This document shows, piece by piece, positions 46,901-54,402 of a stretch of 64,000 nt of DNA (within the stretch, counting starts at the first letter, position 1; each line of letters starts with the position of its first letter). The stretch lies in NCBI GenBank assembly GCA_963662905.2, contig CAXXFD010000001.1, positions 248,001 to 312,000 on the forward strand, in the 5' to 3' direction. The translations under genes and the position numbers were made by a program. Under the pieces are notes generated by a model, which saw nothing but the letters and a program-made list of their open reading frames with translations, was not told the origin of the DNA and ran no database searches. The stretch comes from G963662905 sp963662905. Lineage in GTDB: Bacteria > Bacteroidota > Bacteroidia > Bacteroidales > WRLA01.

Positions 46901-47906
46901 GATGGGTAATGCAACCAATGCCGATGCAATCCTTTGGTCATCTGCCGGTGATGGTACTTTCAATGATGCAAGCATTATGGATCCGGTTTATACTCCGGGA
47001 ACTCAGGACATCGAAGACGGAAGCGTTGTTCTTACGCTCACAGCCAGCTCTGCTAAAAATGATGTTTCTGACGATATGACCCTCACAATCAATAAAACCC
47101 CTATTGCTGAAACAGGCGAAACAGCTGTTGTTTGTGCCGGCGAAGACCTTCAGGTTGCCGGTAACTACGAAAACTACGAAAGCCTGTTCTGGTCAACTGA
47201 TGGCGATGGTACTTTTGATAACGCAACATTCGAATTCCCTGTTTATACTCCGGGAACCGAAGATATTGCCAACGGTACAGTAACCCTCAGTGTTGAAGCT
47301 ATGGCATGGGCTCCATGTGAAAATGTTAGCGCTGACCTTGTTGTTACGATCCATGATGTTCCTGCCGCTCCTGAATCTCCTGCTGGTCCTGAAGTAATCT
47401 TGATCAACGAATTTACAACAAGTGATTATACTGTTACTGAAGTAGCCGGTGCCGTATCTTACAGCTGGGAAATTGCCCCGGCCGAAGCAGGTACTATCGA
47501 AGGTGAAGCCACAACTGGAACGGTATCATGGAATACTGATTACCAGGGTGATGCTTTTATTGCAGTGAAAGCAATGAACGAATGTGGCGAAAGCGAACGT
47601 TCTGTTGAATTTGCTGTTGAAGTATCCAACAGCGTGGGTATCAATGAGCTGCTCGAAGGTAATGTAGGCATCTTCCCGAACCCAACAAACGGAAGCTTTA
47701 GCCTGAACATCAATGCAAACGCTGAAAACCTCCGCATCCGCATTGTCAATACTGTTGGTGTTGAAGTTTATAACGAAAGCAATATCAAAGTAAACGGTAC
47801 ATTTACCCGTGACTTCGAACTTGAAAATCTCGAAGAAGGTATGTACCTGATGATAATCGAAAACGGACAAAGCAATATCATCAAAAAAGTTATTGTTGAA
47901 AAATAA
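43986..47906 (+). CDS. T9SS-exported C25 (gingipain-like) cysteine peptidase 2
   Basis: 1306 residues, signal peptide MKSNMYKFFRNLAFAALALV. Likely dyad His492 (LVHRDHG) and Cys524 (SINCLTG). It resembles the third paralogue much more than the first (shared FRNEQGI-type, WQTERWFQIC and MLVHRDHG blocks). After the catalytic part come a fibronectin-like domain, a sandwich domain, two PKD-like repeats of about 80 residues (SICEGSTHQL..., VVCAGEDLQV...) and a sorting domain (FPNPTNGSFSLN). The gap from gene 1 is 49 bp, so the two are probably cotranscribed. Confidence 0.8.
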   Translation: MKSNMYKFFRNLAFAALALVFFAGSLSAQQFAYSDAWNEQGYTVLQQDNNTMRVNFSIEQFNLSALDINGQEYLKTELPGVFLPNDEGYPDLAGMGRFIALPNGATAHINIINQRIETIENVEIAPAPRIPKVTDDGPLYYEKNQEVYATNAFYPAEPIKLSEQTEIRGINSVVLGVTPFQYNPVTKELRVIRDVEIEITFEGGDGQFGDIAYRNPMWDHILTDMFINQEMLPTVDYAARATQTRNSGEYEYVIIIPDNPVYQQWADSLKRFRNQQGILTGVVKVTDIGGNTVGAIESYVNDAYQNWVTKPVAFLLIGDYGTSGDNCIVSPIWDGYCVSDNIYADVNADELPDVVFARMTAQNADHLETMVTKVLNYERNPSTNSDFYNNPITACGWQTERWFQICAETVGGFWKNELGKEPVRINEIYSGSPGSSWSTATNTATVVDYFGPNGLGYIPASPSTLGNWSGGNSSDINNAINSGAFMLVHRDHGMETGWGEPSYTNSNLSGLNNDDLPFVFSINCLTGKYNWSGECFAEAFHRHEKGCVGIMAASEVSYSFVNDTYVWGMMDNMWPDFDPGYGGNDFDMNFIRPAFANAAGKIYLHASNWPYNTNNKPVTYHLFHNHGDAYLSVYSEMPQTLNVQHAGLLPAGVNSYQVQAPSGAQICLSLNGEIIGRGFGAGGPVTINIEPQQPGNNVLLTVTKQNYYRYQESLLVAGAPAQAESPQPANNKIGVAPFTVFSWADGYGTPSNTYKFYLGTNNPPTNLVNGEVTTENVFTLDNELDYETEYFWKIVSTNDYGTTEGEVWSFTTNRAPDEDFESGSFNSFPWELEGDANWTIVQDEVFHGTHSAQSGDVAAGQVSSLKISMNINTFMSTINFYKMVTSEPGSVLEFYIDGNLKDSWTGLSGWSAESFNVVTGNHIFEWRFINNGKGGRSENAAWIDYIYFPTNGGIIASAGQDASICEGSTHQLMGNATNADAILWSSAGDGTFNDASIMDPVYTPGTQDIEDGSVVLTLTASSAKNDVSDDMTLTINKTPIAETGETAVVCAGEDLQVAGNYENYESLFWSTDGDGTFDNATFEFPVYTPGTEDIANGTVTLSVEAMAWAPCENVSADLVVTIHDVPAAPESPAGPEVILINEFTTSDYTVTEVAGAVSYSWEIAPAEAGTIEGEATTGTVSWNTDYQGDAFIAVKAMNECGESERSVEFAVEVSNSVGINELLEGNVGIFPNPTNGSFSLNINANAENLRIRIVNTVGVEVYNESNIKVNGTFTRDFELENLEEGMYLMIIENGQSNIIKKVIVEK

Positions 47907-47929
47907 GTCCTAAACTAAATAAATATAAA

Positions 47930-47962
47930 GCCTGTCGCACGGTAAGGGCGACAGGCTTTTTT
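47930..47962 (+). terminator. Terminator between C25 genes 2 and 3
   Basis: Stem GCCTGTCGC / GCGACAGGC, nine perfect pairs with a 9-nt loop, followed by a T-rich run. Gene 3 therefore probably has its own promoter. Confidence 0.85.
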
Positions 47963-48022
47963 ATAATTTCCTGAGGGCAAAGCTGATTTTGCCCAATTTA
48001 CGAAGCACCAGAAGATATAAGC

Positions 48023-51000
48023 ATGAGAAAAAATTATTTACTCCTATTGGCAGTTTTTCTTGGAATGACAATTACTGCCTTTTCCCAAAGCAAACCCACA
48101 TCTTTTACCAGTGAAATTTTAAAGCAGGACCGGCAAATACTGGATCTGAAAATTAAAAGCCCGGCATACGAAATAGTCCGGCACAGAGGAAATATCCCCG
48201 GACAGCAAATTATCTGCTCGGGCATACAATTGCCTGCACAGTCAGGTTATCCGGATATTCCGGTGTACAGCAAAAGGATACTTGTGCCCAAAGGCGCTGA
48301 TGTTTCCATCCGCTATGAGATCATAAAACAGCATACGGTCAGTGATATTGACCTGGCTCCGGCGCCACAAATCCCTTTCGATACGGATACGGTGATGGTT
48401 TATGAGCGCAATAATGCTGTTTATCAAACAAATGCATTTTTCCCGGAAGAAATTGCCCGCATTTCCCAAAATCAGGGCATGGGCGGCTATGATACCCGCA
48501 TTTTAAACTGGGCGCCCTTCCGATTTAATCCCGTAACAGGAGCGCTGCAGGTGATTGATGAAATCCGTATCCAAATAAATTTCGTGGGAGGGAACGGTTC
48601 CTACCGCAGCAGCAAACACAGCAGTGCCGTTTGGAACAACATCCTGGCATCGCAGGTGCTAAACCCCGAAAACCTTGTAAAAAGCAACAAAAGTGCAAAC
48701 CAGCGCGCTGAAGGCTTTGAGTACCTGCTTGTACTTCCCAACGATACAGCCTTTCATGTTTGGGCCGATACGCTGGCACGTTTCCGCAACGAACAAGGCA
48801 TAAAAACCGGTATTGTTACACTGGACGAAATCGGCGGCAATACATCATCAGCTATTGAGGCTTATCTTGTTAATGCCGTGAACAACTGGGAAATCCCACC
48901 GGCCGCAGTCCTTTTTATGGCCGATTACGGTACAAGTGCCGACAACCGCATCATTTCGCCGGTTTATGATAATTATTGCATCAGTGATAACCTTATGGCC
49001 GATTTTGATAATGACGGCCTGCCGGAAATTGCAACAGCGCGCATGACAGCCCGTGATGCCGGACAACTCGCAGAGATGGTGCGCAAAGCCATTAATTATG
49101 AGCGCAATCCGGTAATGGATGCTTCTTTTTACGATAAACCGGTTACGGCATTGGGCTGGCAAACAGAACGCTGGTTCCAGATCTGCAGCGAAGCAATTTC
49201 AGGATATTTCAGTAATTCAGGCAAAAATCCCGTGCGCATCAATGATGTGTATGAAGGAAACCCAAACAACGATCCCTGGTCAACATCATCCAACACCTGG
49301 ACGATCTTAAACACTTTTGGCCCTGCAGGTTTAGGTTATATTCCTTCGCAGCCTTCAGAACTGGGCGGTTGGTATGGCGGAACAGCCGATAAAGTAAATG
49401 AAGCGCTCAATGAAGGGACTTTTATGCTGGTACACCGCGATCACGGTGGCGTTGATGGCTGGGGCGAACCCAATTACGATCAAACGGATATCCGCAGGGG
49501 GCTGAACGGCAACGAAAAACTACCCTTTATTTTCTCCATCAACTGCCTGACCGGCAAATTCAATGTAGGCGGCGATTGTTTTGCAGAAACCTTCCACCGC
49601 GACCCTGCACGTGCCTTAGGGATTATTGCCGCAACCGAAGTGTCCTATTCCTTTGTAAACGACACTTATATGTGGGGCATGATGGATTATATGTTCCCGG
49701 ATTTCCTTCCCGAAACGGGCGAAAACGGAGCACCCAATCTCTATCCCGCATTTGCCAATGTTTCCGGTAAATATTTCCTCGAAGCCTCATCATGGCCCTG
49801 GAATGAAAACAATAAGGAAGTCACTTATATGCTGTTCCATCATCATGGCGATGCGTTCCAGCAATTGTTCTCTGAAGTGCCTGCCGCAATCACCTCCACC
49901 GCTCCCGAACGTATTACCGATACGGCAACACGAATCCAAATCACTGCCCCCGAAGGCTGCCGCATCGGAATCAGCCATAACGGAAACTATATCGCGCATC
50001 ACATCTCAACAGGTGGCAATCAATGGGTTGTTATTCCGCAGCAAGAGGAAGGAAAGGTGCTTACAGCAACAATAAGCGGCCCCAATTACCAGCGCAAGCA
50101 GCACAGCATTCAGGTTGTGCCCAATAGCGGCCCTTTTCTTGTTTGTAAAGATTTTGAATGGCCTAATGGTCAATTGGAAGCAGGCAAGAGTAGCTCATGG
50201 ACTCTGAAACTGGAAAATATCGGCTTTGCTGCTTCCAGTAATATTACGCTCAATTTCAGTACGGATATGCCGGAAGTTAGCCTGAGCTATGATCCGGTTG
50301 AAATCCAAAACCTGGATCAGGACGCTTTTATTGAGCTTGAAAACATACTGGAATTTACAGCAGATTGCGAAATTACAGACGGCACTTCCGTACCGCTTAC
50401 TATCAGCATCAGCTCCGATGAGCACAGCCGTGAGCAGCAAGCCCAGATTACCGTTCATGCGCCTTCCATGCAATTTGAACCCATTGGCGTAAGCGAACTG
50501 AACGGAAACACCAATAATTGGCTGGAACCCGGCGAATCGGGCGTGCTCAGCCTTTTGATTTCCAATGAAGGATCCGCGCCATTGCATTCAGTGGCCGGAA
50601 CATTTTCTTTTATCCAAAATATTCCATCACTGGAAATTACCAGCATTATTGAGCCTTCTGAAAGTGTGCAAGCCGGAACTACCGACACGATTAAGATCTT
50701 TTTTGATGCAGCACCTTTTGTTGCCGAAGGAACGGAATTCGGTTTGGAAGTAGTGATTAGCGGTGATTGCGCCTATGAAATGCGAGATACCGTCGCGGTA
50801 CAGATTGGCCGGAAAAACAGCCTGATTATTGATCTGGACCGCAATCATAATTCCGGAGACTCAATCATGCAAAGCCTCACAAATCTGGGTTATACGGCAG
50901 AAATTGTTCGCGAATGGCCACTGGATCTATCGGAATACCAAAGTGTTTTTGTTTGCATCGGCATGTTTGGCAGCAATGATGTCCTTACACTGAATGAGGG

Positions 51001-52210
51001 CGCGGAACTGGCAGAGTATGTCGAAAACAACGGGAACCTGTATCTTGAGGGCGGCGATTTCTGGGTGTTTAACCCAAAAACGGATGTGCATCCCCTATTC
51101 CATATCGAAGGTTTGGATGACGGCTTTGATGATCTGGAAGAAGTTGCTGCAACCTATGGCGCATTTACCGAAGGAATGACATTCAATTATACGGGCGATG
51201 TCCGCTGCGTGGATCGTATTAAGCCCATCGACGGGGCAAAAGCGGTCTTCTATAATCCTGAATGGACATATTTTACTACCGTTACCTACGAGTCGGACAA
51301 GTACCGGACCATCGGCAGCGTGTTTGAATTTGGTGGCCTCGAAAACGCTGAAGAACCCTCAACCCGCGATGAGCTCATGCGGCGTTATATGGCATTTTTC
51401 GGCATCCCACAACGCCCTGATGCACCGGCAATGCCCGCCGGCGACACAGATATCTGCGCCGGCCAGCAAAGCGAATACAGCATCCCTGAAGTAAACGGAG
51501 CAACGGCTTATGAATGGAAAATCATTCCTGAAAATGCGGCCAGCCTGGAAATGAATGAGAATTCTGTGCAGGCAAGCTGGAACGAGAACTTCTCAGGAAC
51601 AGCATCTTTATTTGTTTATGCACTGAAAGATGAAACAGCGGGAGCGGCTTCCGAACTGCTTGAAATCAATGTAAACCCATTGCCGGAAGCACCCATGCAG
51701 CCTGCCGGAGCGGACAGCCTGATATGGAGAAATGATGTTTTGCAGGCAAAATATTTCCTTCCGCAGGCCAATGATCTGACCTGGAAAATCGAGCCGGAAA
51801 ATGCCGCAACCTACGAAATGACCGGGGACAGCCTCTTGCTTACGATTGCAGACAGCTATACAGGCGAACTGTTCCTGTCTGCAGCAGCCAGCAATGAATG
51901 TGGCCAAAGTGCCTTCGGAGAAAGCCTCAAAGTAACGATACTTTCGAGCCTAAGCGTGCTTACACCCGAAAAAACGGACTGGAACATATATCCCAATCCG
52001 GCCTCAAAAGTTGTTTACCTGAAATCATCCAACGCAACAAATGCTGTAATAAAGATCTATTCAGTGAACGGAAGCCTACAGGCACAGTTTGAAATGCAGG
52101 CACAACAGGAGATACCACTGGATGTCAGCAGCTTAAAATCCGGATTATACTTGCTTGAAATTATTACAGATTCCGGTGTGCTTAATAAACGACTGATCAT
52201 CAACAGATAA
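48023..52210 (+). CDS. T9SS-exported C25 (gingipain-like) cysteine peptidase 3
   Basis: 1395 residues, signal peptide MRKNYLLLLAVFLGMTITAF. Likely dyad His474 (LVHRDHGG) and Cys508 (SINCLTG). Two CARDB-like domains (about 690-920), then a Rossmann-like stretch (IDLDRNHNSGDSIMQSLTNL) and PKD-like modules precede the sorting domain (YPNPASKVVYLK). Its stop codon abuts the large GAAAGTG array. Confidence 0.8.
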   Translation: MRKNYLLLLAVFLGMTITAFSQSKPTSFTSEILKQDRQILDLKIKSPAYEIVRHRGNIPGQQIICSGIQLPAQSGYPDIPVYSKRILVPKGADVSIRYEIIKQHTVSDIDLAPAPQIPFDTDTVMVYERNNAVYQTNAFFPEEIARISQNQGMGGYDTRILNWAPFRFNPVTGALQVIDEIRIQINFVGGNGSYRSSKHSSAVWNNILASQVLNPENLVKSNKSANQRAEGFEYLLVLPNDTAFHVWADTLARFRNEQGIKTGIVTLDEIGGNTSSAIEAYLVNAVNNWEIPPAAVLFMADYGTSADNRIISPVYDNYCISDNLMADFDNDGLPEIATARMTARDAGQLAEMVRKAINYERNPVMDASFYDKPVTALGWQTERWFQICSEAISGYFSNSGKNPVRINDVYEGNPNNDPWSTSSNTWTILNTFGPAGLGYIPSQPSELGGWYGGTADKVNEALNEGTFMLVHRDHGGVDGWGEPNYDQTDIRRGLNGNEKLPFIFSINCLTGKFNVGGDCFAETFHRDPARALGIIAATEVSYSFVNDTYMWGMMDYMFPDFLPETGENGAPNLYPAFANVSGKYFLEASSWPWNENNKEVTYMLFHHHGDAFQQLFSEVPAAITSTAPERITDTATRIQITAPEGCRIGISHNGNYIAHHISTGGNQWVVIPQQEEGKVLTATISGPNYQRKQHSIQVVPNSGPFLVCKDFEWPNGQLEAGKSSSWTLKLENIGFAASSNITLNFSTDMPEVSLSYDPVEIQNLDQDAFIELENILEFTADCEITDGTSVPLTISISSDEHSREQQAQITVHAPSMQFEPIGVSELNGNTNNWLEPGESGVLSLLISNEGSAPLHSVAGTFSFIQNIPSLEITSIIEPSESVQAGTTDTIKIFFDAAPFVAEGTEFGLEVVISGDCAYEMRDTVAVQIGRKNSLIIDLDRNHNSGDSIMQSLTNLGYTAEIVREWPLDLSEYQSVFVCIGMFGSNDVLTLNEGAELAEYVENNGNLYLEGGDFWVFNPKTDVHPLFHIEGLDDGFDDLEEVAATYGAFTEGMTFNYTGDVRCVDRIKPIDGAKAVFYNPEWTYFTTVTYESDKYRTIGSVFEFGGLENAEEPSTRDELMRRYMAFFGIPQRPDAPAMPAGDTDICAGQQSEYSIPEVNGATAYEWKIIPENAASLEMNENSVQASWNENFSGTASLFVYALKDETAGAASELLEINVNPLPEAPMQPAGADSLIWRNDVLQAKYFLPQANDLTWKIEPENAATYEMTGDSLLLTIADSYTGELFLSAAASNECGQSAFGESLKVTILSSLSVLTPEKTDWNIYPNPASKVVYLKSSNATNAVIKIYSVNGSLQAQFEMQAQQEIPLDVSSLKSGLYLLEIITDSGVLNKRLIINR

Positions 52211-52473
52211 GAAAGTGCGAAAGTGACAAGTGCGAAAACAAGTGGGAAAGTGACAAGTGCGAAAGTGACGAGTGCGAAAGTGACGAGTGCGAAAGTGACA
52301 AGTGCGAAAGTGACAAGTGCGAAAGTGACAAGTGCGAAAGTGACAAGTGCGAAAGTGACAAGTGCGAAAGTGACAAGTGGGAAAGTGGCAAGTGCGAAAG
52401 TGACAAGTGCGAAAGTGACAAGTGCGAAAGTTTAAAGTGCGAAAGTTTAAAGTGCGAAAGTTTAAAGTGCAAA
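52203..52473. repeat. 15-bp tandem array (GAAAGTGACAAGTGC), left arm of array R1
   Basis: About 17 units, period 15, with small changes (GACGAGTGC, GGGAAAGTGGC). It ends with TTTAAAGTGC repeated and would continue into the pyrimidine-rich right arm at 53867 if the IS256 copy were removed. Both strands are open in several frames, giving (SAKVT)n or (HLSLS)n peptides, which I consider accidental. Confidence 0.85.
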
Positions 52474-53866
52474 GAGGCTGTTCAAAAAAGTGTGTCATGT
52501 TTGGGAATTAGAACTGAATTAATACATTTGACACATGACAAGAAAGAAAAACAAGAAATCCCCGCGCATGGAAGAGTTGATACCAGATGCGCATTTACGA
52601 GAAAGAGTACTAAGTCGCTTATACAGTGGAGAATCCTTATTTGGAGAAGGCAGTGTCTTCAGCGAGATGCTTCAAACTATGGTAAATGCAGCCTTAGAGG
52701 GCGAGATAAATCATAGTTTAAGCCAAAAGGTTGACAGCGGTAACCGCCGCAATGGCTATACGGAGAAAAAAGTACGCAGTGCTGCCGGAGAGCTGCAGGT
52801 ACGCACGCCGCGTGACCGCCAAGGCGACCATGAGCCGATTTTGGTTAAAAAGTGGGACAGGGACCTTGGGAACGGGGTAGATGAAATAATCCTAAGCCTA
52901 TACGCCCGCGGTCAATCAGTTGAGGATGTGCGCTACCAATTGCAGCACCTATATGGGCTTGAAATAAGCGCCGGAGTAATCAGTTCGGTAACCGATCGTG
53001 TATGGCCTGAAATTACCCAATGGCAGCAGCGGTTGCTATTTCCGTGCTACAGTGTCATATACCTTGATGCTGTTCACTTTAAAGTCCGCGAAGCGGGTCA
53101 TATTATCAGCAAAGCTATCTACACATGTTATGGCATAGACGCTGAAGGCCAACGCGATATCCTTGGGCTTTACATAAACGAATCAGAAGGGGCCAACCAG
53201 TGGGGCATGATATTGGAAGACCTTAAGGAACGTGGCGTAGAGGAAGTTTTGTTTTTTTGTGTAGATGGGCTTAAAGGCTTTTCCGGGGTTATAGGCCAGG
53301 TTTATCCCAAAGCCATTGTACAGCGCTGCATAGTGCATATGGTACGCACATCTACCCGCTTTGTAAGCGACAAAGACAGGAAGGCTCTTTGCTCTGATCT
53401 GCGTAAGATCTATACGGCAGCAAACAGGCAACAAGCCGAAACAGCTTTAATATCATTTGGACAGAAATGGGACGGCAAATACAAAAACATCCGTCCAAAA
53501 TGGGAGGAAAACTGGGAGGAACTGATGGCGTTTATGGACTATGGGCATCATATCAGGCGGATGATCTACACCACCAATCCAGTTGAGGCAGTGCATCGTA
53601 TTATGCGCAAAATAACCAAGTCTAAAGGAGCCTGGAGCAACGACAAAGGACTGATAAAACAGCTGTATCTAGCATTGATGCACAACAAGAAAAGCTGGAA
53701 GCGCAAGGCCTTCAATTGGGGATCCATACAGAGAGAACTCATCGAAAAATTTGGAGACCGTTATGCCCGCTATTTATAATTGCTTATATTTGCCCTGCAA
53801 CGCCCTTCCGCCAAGGCTCCAGGGCGTTGCAGGGCAAGCAGCTGACACACTTTTCTGAATACTCCC
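52474..53866 (+). mobile_element. IS256-family insertion sequence
   Basis: The ends GAGGCTGTTCAAAAAAGTGT and (reverse) GGGAGTATTCAGAAAAGTGT match. It sits in the centre of array R1; flanks AGTGCAAA and AGTGCAGT share six of eight bases, a slightly changed target duplication. Confidence 0.8.
52535..53779 (+). CDS. IS256-family transposase (Mutator type)
   Basis: 414 residues. DDE residues in VIYLDAVHFKVRE, FFCVDGLKGF and TNPVEAVHRIMRK. NRRNGYTEKKVRSAAGELQV and PRDRQGDHEP are the family N-terminal signature. Intact. Confidence 0.9.
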   Translation: MTRKKNKKSPRMEELIPDAHLRERVLSRLYSGESLFGEGSVFSEMLQTMVNAALEGEINHSLSQKVDSGNRRNGYTEKKVRSAAGELQVRTPRDRQGDHEPILVKKWDRDLGNGVDEIILSLYARGQSVEDVRYQLQHLYGLEISAGVISSVTDRVWPEITQWQQRLLFPCYSVIYLDAVHFKVREAGHIISKAIYTCYGIDAEGQRDILGLYINESEGANQWGMILEDLKERGVEEVLFFCVDGLKGFSGVIGQVYPKAIVQRCIVHMVRTSTRFVSDKDRKALCSDLRKIYTAANRQQAETALISFGQKWDGKYKNIRPKWEENWEELMAFMDYGHHIRRMIYTTNPVEAVHRIMRKITKSKGAWSNDKGLIKQLYLALMHNKKSWKRKAFNWGSIQRELIEKFGDRYARYL

Positions 53867-53978
53867 AGTGCAGTCCACTTTCATACTTTCCCACTTTCAC
53901 ACTTTCCCACTTTCATACTTTCACACTTTCCCACTTTCCCACTTTCATACTTTCACACTTTCACACTTTCAATCCCTC
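53867..53978. repeat. CACTTTC-rich right arm of array R1
   Basis: About a dozen (T)CCCACTTTC or ACACTTTC units, the reverse complement in character of the left arm, so the pre-IS sequence was a large imperfect inverted repeat. Its end overlaps the stop of the four-helix-bundle gene. Confidence 0.75.
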
Positions 53979-54319
53979 ACCTTTCCTATAAGCCCCGCGA
54001 TAATTTTCGATGTTTCTTCGGCCAGGGCAAAAAGCTTGTCGAAATCCTTTTCTGTAATTTTGTTTAGGTCTTTCGCCAGGTAGAGCATTGAACGCACTTC
54101 GCCGCATGAGCCTTTAGCCACGGATAAAAAATAGCGGAATTCTTTGGTGCTTTTTCGTTCAAAACCTTCGGCTATATTGTTCATCACGGAAACCGAAGCC
54201 CGCTGTATCTGATCCTTAAAGCCAAAATCCCGACTTTCCTCAAATAAATGATATACCAAAACCGCAAGTTCCTTGGATTTCTGCCAGGCGATAATATCCT
54301 CAAATCTGTTTATTAGCAT
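53969..54319 (-). CDS. Four-helix-bundle protein (23S rRNA IVS/S23-like), copy 1
   Basis: 116 residues: FEDIIAWQKSKELAVLVYHL, FGFKDQIQRASVSVMNNIAE, GFERKSTKEFRYFLSVAKGS and CGEVRSMLYLAKDL are the standard motifs of this family (TIGR02436 type). Such proteins occur in rRNA intervening sequences and as bAvd in diversity-generating retroelements, but no rRNA or reverse transcriptase is near. It is flanked on both sides by GAAAGTG/CACTTTC arrays. A nearly identical copy is at 61449-61799. Confidence 0.85.
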   Translation of the reverse strand: MLINRFEDIIAWQKSKELAVLVYHLFEESRDFGFKDQIQRASVSVMNNIAEGFERKSTKEFRYFLSVAKGSCGEVRSMLYLAKDLNKITEKDFDKLFALAEETSKIIAGLIGKVRD

Positions 54320-54335
54320 CGTTTTTATTTCTTAG

Positions 54336-54402
54336 TGGCAAGTGCGAAAGTTTAAAGTACAAAGTCCACTTTCCCACTTTCAAACTTTCCCACTTTCACA
54401 TT
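54336..54402. repeat. Short GAAAGTG/CACTTTC array R2
   Basis: GGCAAGTGCGAAAGTTTAAA, then GTACAAAGTCCACTTTC and more CACTTTC units. It lies between the start of the four-helix-bundle gene and the end of rnr, and its last units encode the RNase R C-terminus. Confidence 0.75.

Noticed and set aside
52203..52473. (SAKVT)n and (HLSLS)n repeat proteins from the 15-bp array
   Set aside because: Open in several frames on both strands simply because the period is 15; related arrays elsewhere break these frames.
53969..54319. Diversity-generating retroelement (four-helix-bundle protein as bAvd)
   Set aside because: No reverse transcriptase and no template/variable repeat pair with adenine-specific changes in the window.
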